From assembly GCF_050003625.1 (NCBI RefSeq), contig NC_134401.1, positions 66,599,629 through 66,663,628 of the forward strand: a stretch of 64,000 bases of DNA. Direction: 5' to 3'. Source of the DNA: Haematobia irritans. Taxonomy: Eukaryota; Arthropoda; Insecta; Diptera; Muscidae. Positions 61,501 to 64,000 of this stretch are shown here, piece by piece (position 1 is the first letter of the stretch; each line of letters begins with the position of its first letter). The notes under the pieces are model-generated. The model was not told the DNA's origin. It was given only the letters and a program-made list of their open reading frames with translations, and searched no databases. The position numbers were made by a program, and so were the translations under genes.

Positions 61501-63407
61501 TTTAAAGAAGTTGCATTTTTGGCTCGGAATCAATTCAAAAGTCCTTAGCAGAATGTCAAAATCTTTGGATCCAAGTAAATTTTATTTTGAATGTAGATTA
61601 TTCTATCAAACAAATTTCATTATGGCGAAAAGAACAATGCAATCGAACTTCACTTGGGAGAATAAATTATTTCTTTATTGTACCGATTAATCTGTTTAGG
61701 ATTCATACTATGCCCCATAAAATTCTCGTCTGTGAATGTCCTTTCTTTGCCATGTCTTTTATTGCGCTAATTTATTTTATTTATTTACTTATTTTAAAAA
61801 CATCCATAATAATAAAAAACATCCATAATATTTGAAATATATTTCAGTTTGATTATAGTTTGTTTAGTTATAAAAAACATAAAATATGAGTGATGTTCTA
61901 TAATGCTTGCAATTAGAAAAGAATGTTGACCCGATATGAAAGATTAAGCAACTTATATTTTAGGACACGCAATTAAAACTTAATTAAAAGAAAGTTTATC
62001 TTTTCTTTAAAAAATAATTAATTTTTCGTTTAAGCCACATGTCTTTGAAATAAGGCAAACTTAAATAAAGGTTTGATTTAAAGAAATAATATTTATATTA
62101 AGTGAAATATTCAATCGTTGGGTTAAAGGTAAAAAATACTTCAAATAGGGCTTATTTTGAAAGAAAAAAAAAATCACGAAAATGTTTCCAACTAACGCCT
62201 TAATTGAGTATTGAAAAATATTCAATTAAAAATTTAATTGATTCAACAAATTTTAATTGAAACAAAAACCAATCACAAAATTAATAGTATCAATAAATTT
62301 TTTAATTGGAACAATTAATTTTTTAATAGACTTTCAATGAAGTTTTTAATTAACACTATCATTTCTGAGATTGAAGACATTTCAATTAAAAAATCAATTG
62401 GATCAATTAATTTCGTGATTGAATCAGAATTTTTGTTTGTGAGGATTTTAATCTTTGGCTTAAGTTTTTTTTAATTAACAAAATTTTTTTATTATGAAAT
62501 ATCAGTTATAATTTAAATTTTTTAAACAGACATTTATTTCTATGTGAATTTAGATTTTTTAAACAGACATTTATTTCTATGTGAAGACATTTCAATTAAA
62601 AAATCAATTGGATCAATTAATTTCGTGATTGAATCAGAATTTTTGTTTGTGAGGATTTTAATCTTTGGCTTAAGTTTTTTTTAATTAACAAAATTTTTTA
62701 TTATGAAATATCAGTTATAATTTAGATGTTTTAAACAGACATTTACTTCTATGTGAATTTCGATTTTTTAAACAGACATTTATTTCTATGTGAATAGAAT
62801 ATATCGCAAAGAGAGAATGAAAATTCGTTAAATGAGATCTCTATCTTAATTGAAATTTTATAGAACCTATATTTAAAGTTACACACAAAGAAAAAATATT
62901 TTCCTCCGTAAAGAAACGAATTTCCCTTTTCCTATAAAAAGTTTTCTTCAAGAATAATATAAACGGAATTTATAACAAGCGTTTTAATGTCTAATGTTTT
63001 AATGTTTTAATAATGTTGTCTCTGAACTATGCTAGTTGCTTTTAAAGAAAATTTCTTACGGGCAATAGAATACTTTGTTTGTTCAAATTTCGTTCTTAAG
63101 GAAAGAAATCTCTTCTTTCAGTGTAGATAGATAGCTTCCCAAAAATTTCATTATTTTAAACAGAATCGTTGGCTCAGAATCAATTGGATTCAAATAATTT
63201 TTTTTTTTGAATGTGGCAGCCACCGTGAAACAATAATAATATAACAGGGAAATTAATATACTTACAACTCGGTGGTATCTTCTGGCAGAGAGGCTGGTAC
63301 GGCGGTCAAACTTTTTTCACGGCAATCAACAATACCATCTGCACACCTACATGGATGTGGACAACTATTCTCTATTCCACATTCGAGGGGAGCATGTTCA
63401 GTCAATC
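14432..63407 (-). CDS. sli: slit (Slit axon-guidance ligand), 3' fifteen exons
   Basis: Slit is a secreted, heparan-sulfate-binding midline repellent that signals through Robo receptors. Fifteen exons with AG/GT borders read, in order: LRR domains D2, D3 and D4, each with Cys-rich N and C caps; seven EGF repeats with a laminin-G domain before the last; and a cystine-knot C terminus ending KCGCTKKCY. Exon lengths (142, 144, 216, 158, 154, 219, 72, 369, 72, 144, 524, 998, 157, 143, 87) sum to 3599 nt. After the 2 nt that finish a split Gly codon this is exactly 1199 codons including TGA, so every junction phase closes. Several LRR exons are 72 nt or multiples of it, one 24-residue repeat each. 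Identity is from recall of Drosophila Slit. The signal peptide and LRR domain D1 must lie beyond 64000. About 42 kb of the locus is intron packed with transposons. Confidence 0.97.
14581..14723 (-). CDS. sli: slit exon: first part of the cystine knot
   Basis: Encodes [33 protein letters not shown] and KIVRRRK of the C-terminal cystine knot. The acceptor is TTTCAG at 14726-14724 and the donor GTATGA. It ends on a complete Lys codon. Confidence 0.96.
14724..15772. other. slit intron, nothing recognised
   Basis: One kilobase of AT-rich intron between the EGF7 and cystine-knot exons. No repeat family of this window, no coding frame. Confidence 0.6.
15773..15929 (-). CDS. sli: slit exon: EGF repeat 7
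   Basis: Reads [15 protein letters not shown] and [17 protein letters not shown], then a short Thr/Pro linker. The acceptor is GATAG and the donor GTATTA, a weaker site than in the other exons. It splices in phase 1 to the cystine-knot exon. Confidence 0.95.
15994..16991 (-). CDS. sli: slit exon: EGF 4-6 and laminin-G domain
   Basis: This is the largest slit exon here (998 nt). EGF4 ([10 protein letters not shown]), EGF5 ([16 protein letters not shown]) and EGF6 ([14 protein letters not shown]) are followed by a laminin-G domain ([13 protein letters not shown] through ITPGCALL) and an acidic linker ending ETPHISKE. The QTSPC stretch at EGF6 matches the region where vertebrate Slits are cleaved into N and C fragments. 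Cleavage here is inferred from the family. Confidence 0.96.
17053..17576 (-). CDS. sli: slit exon: D4 C-cap and EGF repeats 1-3
   Basis: Opens with the last LRR-CT cap ([17 protein letters not shown]). Three EGF modules follow: one with [12 protein letters not shown], one with NPCRNNATC and [12 protein letters not shown], and the calcium-binding type NIDDC with CECQPGFTG. The final Gly codon is split with the next exon. Confidence 0.96.
17646..17789 (-). CDS. sli: slit exon: two LRRs of D4
   Basis: This exon is 144 nt, encoding [18 protein letters not shown] and [17 protein letters not shown], ending SLTH plus two bases. The acceptor is TTTACAG and the donor GTAAG. It joins in phase to the next exon to give [13 protein letters not shown]. 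Confidence 0.95.
17847..17918 (-). CDS. sli: slit exon: single 72-nt LRR of D4
   Basis: This exon is 72 nt and reads [20 protein letters not shown]. The acceptor is ATACAG and the donor GTAAGTAG. A symmetric one-repeat exon. Confidence 0.95.
17978..18346 (-). CDS. sli: slit exon: D3 C-cap and D4 N-cap
   Basis: Encodes [20 protein letters not shown], the rest of the D3 LRR-CT cap with [17 protein letters not shown], then the D4 LRR-NT cap ([16 protein letters not shown]) and the first D4 repeat ([18 protein letters not shown]). Splice sites are TTTCAG and GTAAG. Confidence 0.95.
18555..18990 (+). pseudogene. mariner transposase remnant
   Basis: The + strand frame reads [38 protein letters not shown], then [18 protein letters not shown] and a degenerate C-terminal tail. 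This is the C-terminal half of a mariner transposase around its catalytic region. In-frame stops (for example after LETLE and after YDLAD) and loss of the N-terminal half make it dead. It lies in a slit intron, antisense to slit. Confidence 0.85.
19207..19850 (+). mobile_element. Degenerate A/B-type MITE
   Basis: Starts CACGGACAAAAAAGACTGG and ends near GGCAGCATATGTTACAGAGA, matching both ends of families A and B with many changes and a different middle. An older copy. Confidence 0.55.
19862..20166. repeat. SINE tail and family N fragment
   Basis: Positions 19862-19922 retain the tRNA-like end of the SINE (GCAAGGCGGGCATACTAAC). From about 19926 to 20166 the sequence matches the right half of family N (TTGCTCTTCGAATATGATCG, CTTCTTCTCTGCGTG). 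Both are truncated. Confidence 0.5.
20167..20825. other. slit intron, nothing recognised
   Basis: Intron sequence without a coding frame or a repeat shared with the rest of the window. Confidence 0.5.
20826..20897 (-). CDS. sli: slit exon: single 72-nt LRR of D3
   Basis: This exon is 72 nt and reads [18 protein letters not shown], one LRR, with CAG acceptor and GTAAG donor. It is too short for ordinary ORF detection. It is supported by homology and by exact phase match to both neighbours. Confidence 0.94.
20973..21191 (-). CDS. sli: slit exon: LRRs of D3
   Basis: Encodes [38 protein letters not shown] and [19 protein letters not shown]. The acceptor is TATAG at the 21192 side and the donor GTAAGTG from 20972. 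Confidence 0.95.
21252..21405 (-). CDS. sli: slit exon: end of D2 cap and LRR-NT of D3
   Basis: Encodes [14 protein letters not shown], an N-cap with [14 protein letters not shown], and [12 protein letters not shown]. Acceptor CAG at 21408-21406, donor GTAAG from 21251. Too interrupted by flanking stops to appear as a long open frame, but homology to Slit and splice phase fix it. Confidence 0.94.
21561..21718 (-). CDS. sli: slit exon: LRR-CT cap of D2
   Basis: Encodes [20 protein letters not shown] and the rest of the Cys-rich C cap, ending EEKFK plus one base of a Cys codon. The acceptor is CCCACAG and the donor GTGAG. It follows the 27-kb transposon-filled intron, and its last codon is completed by the exon at 21405. 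Confidence 0.95.
22200..22440. repeat. Family N related fragment
   Basis: Contains ACATGGTTGCCGGAACCAT and TTCCATGGTCACC, the paired CATGGT motifs of family N, with no clear ends. The short open frame here is repeat DNA. Confidence 0.4.
22441..22890. other. slit intron, nothing recognised
   Basis: AT-rich intron with no credible coding frame and no family end. Confidence 0.45.
23265..23960 (+). mobile_element. Family B remnant split by a SINE
   Basis: Phrases such as GGTATTGATTCCGAGCCAAA and ATAATTCTCTTTTAAA match the middle of family B. The match resumes after the SINE (TCGAATCACTTAACTGC). Diverged and without ends. Confidence 0.55.
23498..23820 (-). repeat. tRNA-derived SINE with 11-bp TSD
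   Basis: Read on the minus strand it opens with a tRNA-like head: box A GTGGTGCAATGGTTAG and box B GGGTTCGATTCC. A unique body follows, then a GGTTAGGTT-type tail region. It is flanked by an exact 11-bp duplication, TCGAATCACTT, at 23487-23497 and 23821-23831. The family is familiar from calyptrate flies. Intact ends and TSD suggest fairly recent insertion into an older B remnant. Confidence 0.85.
24485..24884. mobile_element. MITE family G, 36-bp inverted ends
   Basis: About 400 bp. The first and last 36 bases are inverted copies with one mismatch (ATATCGTTAGCTTAATGTGT, continuing TGCTAAGTCAA). It lies within ORF1 of the scattered LINE. GTGCTAAGTCA motifs recur inside. Confidence 0.75.
26385..26528 (+). 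repeat. Left copy of 144-bp direct repeat (LINE target duplication)
   Basis: Runs from CAGGAAATTTTAATGCCATG to ACGAGTAGTAGTT. I compared it base by base with 28544-28687 and saw no difference. It directly precedes the 5'-truncated LINE at 26529. Confidence 0.9.
26778..27746 (+). mobile_element. Family A MITE inside the LINE RT
   Basis: 969 bp from CACGGTTGAAAAAGACTG to TTTTTTGTGAGCGTG. TA lies on both sides (26776-26777, 27747-27748). Removing the element and one TA restores an RT frame across the site ([16 protein letters not shown]), which proves the boundaries and a 2-bp TSD. Confidence 0.9.
28506..28543 (+). repeat. Poly(A) tail of the inserted LINE
   Basis: A run of A residues following TAGACTTAAATA, ending at the second 144-bp repeat. 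The length suggests a young insertion, as poly(A) runs shorten with age. Confidence 0.9.
28544..28687 (+). repeat. Right copy of 144-bp direct repeat
   Basis: Identical to 26385-26528 as far as I can read and placed immediately after the poly(A). Confidence 0.9.
29300..30274 (+). mobile_element. Family B copy, right-truncated, in the LINE
   Basis: Starts CACGGACGAAAAAGACTG and follows the B sequence to about 30260 without the tRNA-like segments or right end. TG occurs on both sides. Joining the flanks gives [17 protein letters not shown] in the LINE frame. Confidence 0.8.
30811..30882 (-). other. tRNA-like segment 2 of the B element
   Basis: On the minus strand it reads CTACGTAGCCCAGTGGTTAG (box A) and TGTTCGAATCCCC (box B) with tRNA-like spacing. 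This is the best-preserved copy of the segment also present, damaged, in family A. It is not a functional tRNA by eye. Confidence 0.6.
31010..31086 (+). other. tRNA-like segment 1 of the B element
   Basis: Box-A-like GTGGAGCAGTGGTTGG and box B GGGTTCGATCCC, ending GACCAACACCA. In opposite orientation to segment 2, about 130 bp away. Confidence 0.6.
33120..35708. mobile_element. Family C DNA transposon carrying splice-like modules
   Basis: 2589 bp from CACAGAAAAAAAGTG to CACTGTTTTTTCAGTG, with TA on both sides (33118-33119, 35709-35710). Joining the flanks restores the LINE reading frame ([12 protein letters not shown]), so the ends are firm. There is no transposase. The part from 34250 to 35500 holds five exon-like modules, each with acceptor- and donor-like borders. 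Confidence 0.85.
34250..35500 (+). repeat. Tandem intron/mini-exon-like modules in family C
   Basis: Mini-exon-like segments lie at 34250-34292, 34415-34462, 34635-34699, 35116-35181 and 35309-35385, with a further acceptor before 35481. Modules 2-4 follow ATTTAATTTCAG, modules 1-4 end AATTG before GTAAG or GTATG, and the intervening DNA repeats TTTTTTGGAAACC. The similarity indicates tandem duplication of an intron-exon unit. No long frame crosses all modules. Confidence 0.6.
36272..37870. mobile_element. Family D DNA transposon carrying a spliced gene fragment
   Basis: 1599 bp with inverted ends CCCGTGTAAAAATTG and CAATTTTTACACGGG. GA lies on both sides, and joining the flanks restores the LINE frame ([16 protein letters not shown]). 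Both subterminal regions are packed with AGATATNATTAGATC-type repeats. The interior has a minus-strand exon-intron structure. Confidence 0.85.
36680..37192 (-). pseudogene. Captured gene fragment with two short introns in family D
   Basis: Minus-strand exons: one ending at 37192 (AAG then GTAAG), one at 37136-36878, and one from 36798. The introns of 55 and 79 nt have GTAAG donors and TTTTAG or TTTTTCAG acceptors. Exon 2 encodes [20 protein letters not shown] and further charged sequence before a stop. Exon 3 encodes [19 protein letters not shown] do not recognise the family. It could be a host gene fragment or the element's own decayed gene. Confidence 0.55.
38026..39434. mobile_element. Family E DNA transposon
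   Basis: 1409 bp from CACCCAGAAAAAAGTG to CACTTTTTTCTGGGTG, flanked by TG on both sides. Joining the flanks restores the LINE frame ([13 protein letters not shown]). The interior holds a minus-strand promoter- and intron-like segment. A second, damaged copy is at 46607-48358. Confidence 0.85.
38500..38945 (-). promoter_or_regulatory. Promoter/5'-exon-like segment captured in family E
   Basis: On the minus strand, three GTAATCGAT motifs (+ strand ATCGATTAC near 38886, 38911 and 38930) precede an exon-like stretch. Its donor is CAG then GTAATA at 38652. A 62-nt intron follows, ending TTTGTAG at 38591. The motif is close to the fly DRE (TATCGATA). Donor and acceptor are kept in the second E copy. 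Function is inferred only. Confidence 0.4.
40488..40585 (+). pseudogene. Captured coding fragment 1 in family F
   Basis: After a possible acceptor (TTAAATAG) the frame reads [20 protein letters not shown] and [11 protein letters not shown], then TGA. The composition and clean stop look like the C terminus of a real small protein, but I do not recognise it. Confidence 0.5.
42427..43633 (+). CDS. Reverse transcriptase of the jockey-type LINE (broken)
   Basis: The frame 42427-43305 encodes 292 residues of RT including the FADD catalytic box (jockey-clade FADD in place of YADD). It runs off into a duplicated segment (43291-43378 repeats 43203-43290). The second copy continues in another frame at 43259-43633 ([10 protein letters not shown] to RTVPMDLAN). 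RT copies RNA at a nicked target. Here it is a fossil, since the duplication and upstream frameshifts separate its domains. Confidence 0.85.
43203..43378 (+). repeat. 88-bp tandem duplication in the RT
   Basis: Two adjacent copies of an 88-bp unit starting ATCTACCGAAAATAAAATAT and differing at a few bases. The period is not a multiple of three, so it shifts the frame. Confidence 0.9.
45023..46326. mobile_element. Short family C copy, itself split by family F
   Basis: Starts CACTGAAAAAACAGTGAACC and ends CACATTTTTTTGAGTG, with CA on both sides. Without the F insertion it is about 510 bp. It has C ends but lacks the exon-like modules of the 2.6-kb copy. Confidence 0.7.
45440..46230 (-). mobile_element. 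Family F, short complete copy
   Basis: 791 bp from CACCCATAGTAAAATTATTA to TTTTTTTCTACCAGTG, with TA on both sides. It contains F subterminal sequences only and no captured gene, a deletion derivative. Confidence 0.8.
46607..48358. mobile_element. Second family E copy, split by a short family C
   Basis: Matches family E from TTTGAACGATGTGATTTTC to CTTTTTTCTGG, keeping the minus-strand donor and acceptor. A 0.5-kb C copy lies inside at about 46926-47443. The left end is lost at the F insertion. Confidence 0.65.
46926..47443. mobile_element. Short family C copy in family E
   Basis: Reverse complement of the copy at 45023-46326 without its F insertion. It ends GGTTTTTCAGTG followed by CA. The uninterrupted E at 38.46 kb shows the empty site (TTATTATTCCACTATTTCC). 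Confidence 0.7.
48359..48812. other. slit intron, nothing recognised
   Basis: Intron sequence flanking the three-LRR exon; no coding frame or repeat ends. Confidence 0.5.
48813..49028 (-). CDS. sli: slit exon: three leucine-rich repeats of D2
   Basis: This exon is 216 nt, exactly three LRRs. It contains [34 protein letters not shown] and [17 protein letters not shown]. The acceptor is TTTTAG just upstream and the donor GTAAG from 48812. It stands alone between introns of 6.8 kb and 27 kb. Confidence 0.95.
49497..49690. mobile_element. Family H fragment (AATTGATT-rich)
   Basis: Alternating AATTAATTGATCCAATT motifs like those at 8.2 kb and 62.2 kb. Ends are approximate. Confidence 0.4.
49766..49961. 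repeat. 31-bp inverted repeat pair
   Basis: CATAGACAATAGAATATACA... at 49766-49796 and its complement at 49931-49961, with one mismatch, flank 134 bp of AT-rich DNA containing three TTTTCGTAAAG-like repeats. A small MITE-like or hairpin structure. Confidence 0.65.
50218..51055. mobile_element. hAT-type non-autonomous transposon
   Basis: 838 bp with inverted ends CAGGGATGGAAAATAC and GCATTTTCCATCCCTG, and an exact 8-bp duplication TTTTCAAT at 50210-50217 and 51056-51063. CAGGG-type ends with 8-bp TSDs define hAT elements. The interior repeats TTTCTATAGAAATAAAATTT. It lacks a transposase and hosts a family J MITE. Confidence 0.85.
50615..50846. mobile_element. MITE family J nested in the hAT-type element
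   Basis: AGGTGGGTATTAAGTTCGAG at the left and its near complement at the right, 232 bp. Same family as 10088-10308. Confidence 0.75.
51064..52067. other. slit intron, nothing recognised
   Basis: AT-rich intron without family ends or a coding frame. Confidence 0.45.
52580..54277 (+). mobile_element. LINE fragment with RNase H domain
   Basis: Upstream bases encode RT motif [16 protein letters not shown]. The RT catalytic box that should follow is missing. A 463-codon frame from 52886 then reads [29 protein letters not shown] and [14 protein letters not shown], followed by RNase [31 protein letters not shown] and [18 protein letters not shown], with a C-terminal Cys/His stretch. RNase H after RT is typical of I, R1 and LOA-related elements. 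It is inserted in an old B-type element. The loss of the active site makes it dead although the 3' frame is open. Confidence 0.85.
52886..54277 (+). CDS. RT thumb plus RNase H polyprotein fragment
   Basis: 463 residues. The first 140 are RT thumb/connection, about residues 225-350 are RNase H with Asp (TDGS), Glu (QAE), Asp (SDCQ) and the late Asp (CEAD) all present, and the end is a CxxCH motif. RNase H would degrade the RNA strand after first-strand synthesis. The ATG at 52886 is internal and not a genuine start. Confidence 0.75.
   Translation: MTEKWAKDNGLGVNPAKTELVMYCKDRKTPTVRPISLGGTEIPFGECAKYLGVILDRKLNCRLNIEERARKATVALYSCKKAIGKKWGLRPKIVHWLYTAVVRPIMLYGVVVWWPALQKPTCLDKVQCMASLCISGAFSKTGIDSLNVMLHLLPLDILAKQSAATSAVRLRELSLWSEKMYGHSSVLKVMPDVPNIVDYTLAKPLFDKKFETLIPNSEAWCTQTPGNKRYIDFYTDGSKFNGQVGFGVYSKDLEIRIAKRLPNHCSVFQAEILAIREVVNWLRSNVPTNIGINIYSDCQPAIKSLDSVFLNSKTAIDCRKSLNEMAEQYNIHLIWVPGHRNIPGNCEADVLARLGTTLHIPGELESVGMPLATCKLLLREKAVMMANIRWENCKGCNDTKQIWPHLNLNRTLDMLVFSRRQIALLISAITGRCLIGVFAKTIGAKYNDYCISCHDVEEKESIK
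54840..54918 (-). other. tRNA-like segment in B-type element
   Basis: Minus strand: CACGTGGAGCAGTGGTTAGC (box A) and GTGGGTTCAATCCCTGC (box B, one base off consensus). Same position in the element as segment 1 of the other B copies. Confidence 0.55.
55030..55106 (+). other. tRNA-like segment in B-type element
   Basis: AGCTACGTAGTCCATTGGAT as box A region and TCGGTTCGATTCTCCG as box B region, in opposite orientation to the previous entry. Confidence 0.55.
55403..55835. other. slit intron, nothing recognised
   Basis: No family end and no convincing coding frame. Confidence 0.4.
55836..55979 (-). CDS. sli: slit exon: two leucine-rich repeats of D2
   Basis: This exon is 144 nt, exactly two 24-residue LRRs. 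It reads [15 protein letters not shown] and then [20 protein letters not shown]. It is bounded by CAG at 55982-55980 and GTAAG from 55835. In and out phases are identical, so the exon is a symmetric repeat cassette. Confidence 0.95.
56104..56600. repeat. CGTGA-rich repeat cluster 1
   Basis: Dozens of CGTGA pentamers, mostly as GCGTGAAT, GTCGTGAA and GTGAGCGTGAGT, nearly all in the + orientation, in about 500 bp. Not a regular tandem array, since spacing varies. Confidence 0.8.
57563..59190. mobile_element. piggyBac-like non-autonomous element
   Basis: TTAA at 57559-57562 and 59191-59194 flanks inverted ends CCCTTTCGACC and GGTCGAAAGGG. A second inverted motif, GCCTGTGGGCAACTTTGGGC, is mirrored inside the right half as GCCCACAGGCAA. 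TTAA target and CCC/GGG ends are the piggyBac hallmark. No transposase. The CGTGA cluster at 57.8-58.5 kb lies inside. Confidence 0.75.
57818..58497. repeat. CGTGA-rich repeat cluster 2
   Basis: Begins with TCACG orientation (CACGCTCACACACGAAC) and changes near 58.1 kb to CGTGA orientation, then back again. It ends in GAATCACGCGTGACTCACGA. Sits inside the piggyBac-like element. Confidence 0.8.
59563..60529 (+). mobile_element. Family A MITE, complete copy
   Basis: 967 bp from CACGGATGAAAAAGACTG to TTTTTTATGAGGGTG, nearly identical to the copies at 8513 and 26778. Confidence 0.75.
60537..61484 (-). mobile_element. Family A MITE, inverted partner
   Basis: 948 bp from CACGCTCACAAAAAATCGCT to GTCTTTTTCATCCGTG, tail to tail with the previous copy and separated from it by 7 bp. 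Together they form a 1.9-kb near-palindrome. Confidence 0.75.
61485..62150. other. slit intron, nothing recognised
   Basis: AT-rich; no coding frame or repeat end that I can support. Confidence 0.45.
62150..62450. mobile_element. Family H fragment (AATTGATT-rich)
   Basis: Alternating AATTGATTCAA and TTAATTGAA motifs and the phrase GATTGAAGACATTTCAATTA, also seen at 8.37 kb. Confidence 0.45.
62373..62790. repeat. 210-bp tandem duplication
   Basis: GAAGACATTTCAATTAAAAA starts at 62373 and again at 62583, and the 210 bp between are repeated with few changes. Each unit also contains a shorter repeat of AAACAGACATTTATTTCTAT. Confidence 0.85.
63266..63407 (-). CDS. sli: slit exon: end of D1 cap and LRR-NT of domain D2
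   Basis: First slit exon in the window in transcription order. It opens with 2 nt completing a Gly codon, then [11 protein letters not shown] and a Cys-rich N-cap ([15 protein letters not shown]), ending in PEDTTEL. The acceptor is a T-rich tract ending TAG at 63410-63408. The donor is GTAAGTATA from 63265. It splices to the exon at 55979 in phase 2. Confidence 0.95.
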
Positions 63408-63599
63408 CTACAAATACAAAAAATTGAGAATTAAAAACTTTGAAGAAGAAAAACAAACATTATACATCGAAATAATAATATTTGCAAACACTTGTAATTA
63501 AAAATAATATTATAATAAAATATTGTGGTACGAATGTGATAACATAACATTAATGGTCAAATTTTATTAGGTTACGTTACAACCTAACCTAACCTAAGG

Positions 63600-63690
63600 C
63601 TCCAATTCATCGAAATCCACATCCCAATTGTCAAGGCCGTATTTAGAAGGGGGGGGTGAGGGGGATCAAACCCCCCCCCCGAAATGAATG
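63600..63690. repeat. G/C homopolymer pair
   Basis: A run of Gs, TGAG, more Gs, ATCAAA, then a run of Cs: a small perfect-stem hairpin within AT-rich intron, next to GGTTAGGTT-type repeats at 63570-63597. Probably a transposon terminus remnant. Confidence 0.5.
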
Positions 63691-64000
63691 AATATTTTCA
63701 TATAAATAAATATATCTTTTTAGCTGCATAGAAAAATCTTATCGAAGATGTTGAAGAAAAGCTGGAGGTTTTATTTTGAAAAACGCTTACCTATAAAACT
63801 TGCACAAATCATAGAATATTAGTTGAAAAGCCCGTCAACCGACGGTCGAAAAAAACAACTTGTTTTTGTTCTCGCACCACAAATTTCATTTTTGGAAAAT
63901 GCATTTCTGCTTTTTATGTGTGTTTGTTGTTCTTTTTGTGAACATTACTTACTATGTTTGGCCATAGCAACAACAACGAAACAGCCAAACACACATGTGT

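Noticed and set aside
1..64000. CRISPR array, operon or bacterial mobile island
   Set aside because: No regular spacer-repeat structure or bacterial genes. Spliced eukaryotic genes dominate.

Overview
The window is AT-rich insect genomic DNA, most likely from a higher fly (muscid or another calyptrate dipteran). The reasons are a slit gene very close in sequence to the Drosophila protein, short fly-type introns, a tRNA-derived SINE of the kind common in calyptrates, and very dense MITE and jockey-type LINE content. There is no bacterial-style organisation.

The one clear host gene is slit, on the minus strand. Fifteen exons are visible, from 63407 down to a TGA stop at 14432-14434. They encode the second, third and fourth leucine-rich-repeat domains, seven EGF repeats, the laminin-G domain and the C-terminal cystine knot. 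The exons join in frame to exactly 1198 codons plus stop. The signal peptide and first LRR domain lie beyond the right edge. The slit TGA (followed by C) is followed, in the same frame and without interruption, by 685 more sense codons (14431 to 12377, stop at 12374-12376). These encode an Asn/Ser-rich and then very acidic chain ending in a hydrophobic segment. It is either a long readthrough extension or a separate downstream gene.

The slit introns are filled with mobile elements. The 27-kb intron (21719-48812) holds one jockey-type LINE broken into pieces from about 24.4 to 39.6 kb. Several insertions in it can be subtracted to restore a reading frame and leave a 2-bp target duplication. 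A second jockey-type LINE (40944-43796) sits in a 77-nt intron of a gene fragment carried by a DNA transposon. The DNA-transposon families are labelled A to O here. A and B share ends and CATATGTTTGG subterminal repeats and carry tRNA-like segments. C, D, E and F each carry exon-intron structured, host-gene-like segments. Also present are a hAT-type element with an 8-bp TSD, a piggyBac-like element flanked by TTAA, a dead mariner, a SINE with an 11-bp TSD, an RNase-H-bearing LINE, and two clusters of CGTGA repeats.

Layout: 1-10.4 kb, MITEs and repeats downstream of slit; 10.4-12.4 kb, probable 3' UTR or flank; 12.4-14.4 kb, the acidic ORF; 14.4-21.7 kb, compact slit exons with a dead mariner; 21.7-48.8 kb, the transposon-packed intron; 48.8-64 kb, three slit exons separated by repeat-rich introns. 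Letter names are local to this report, and family assignments rest on ends, TSDs and visible protein motifs, not on database searches.
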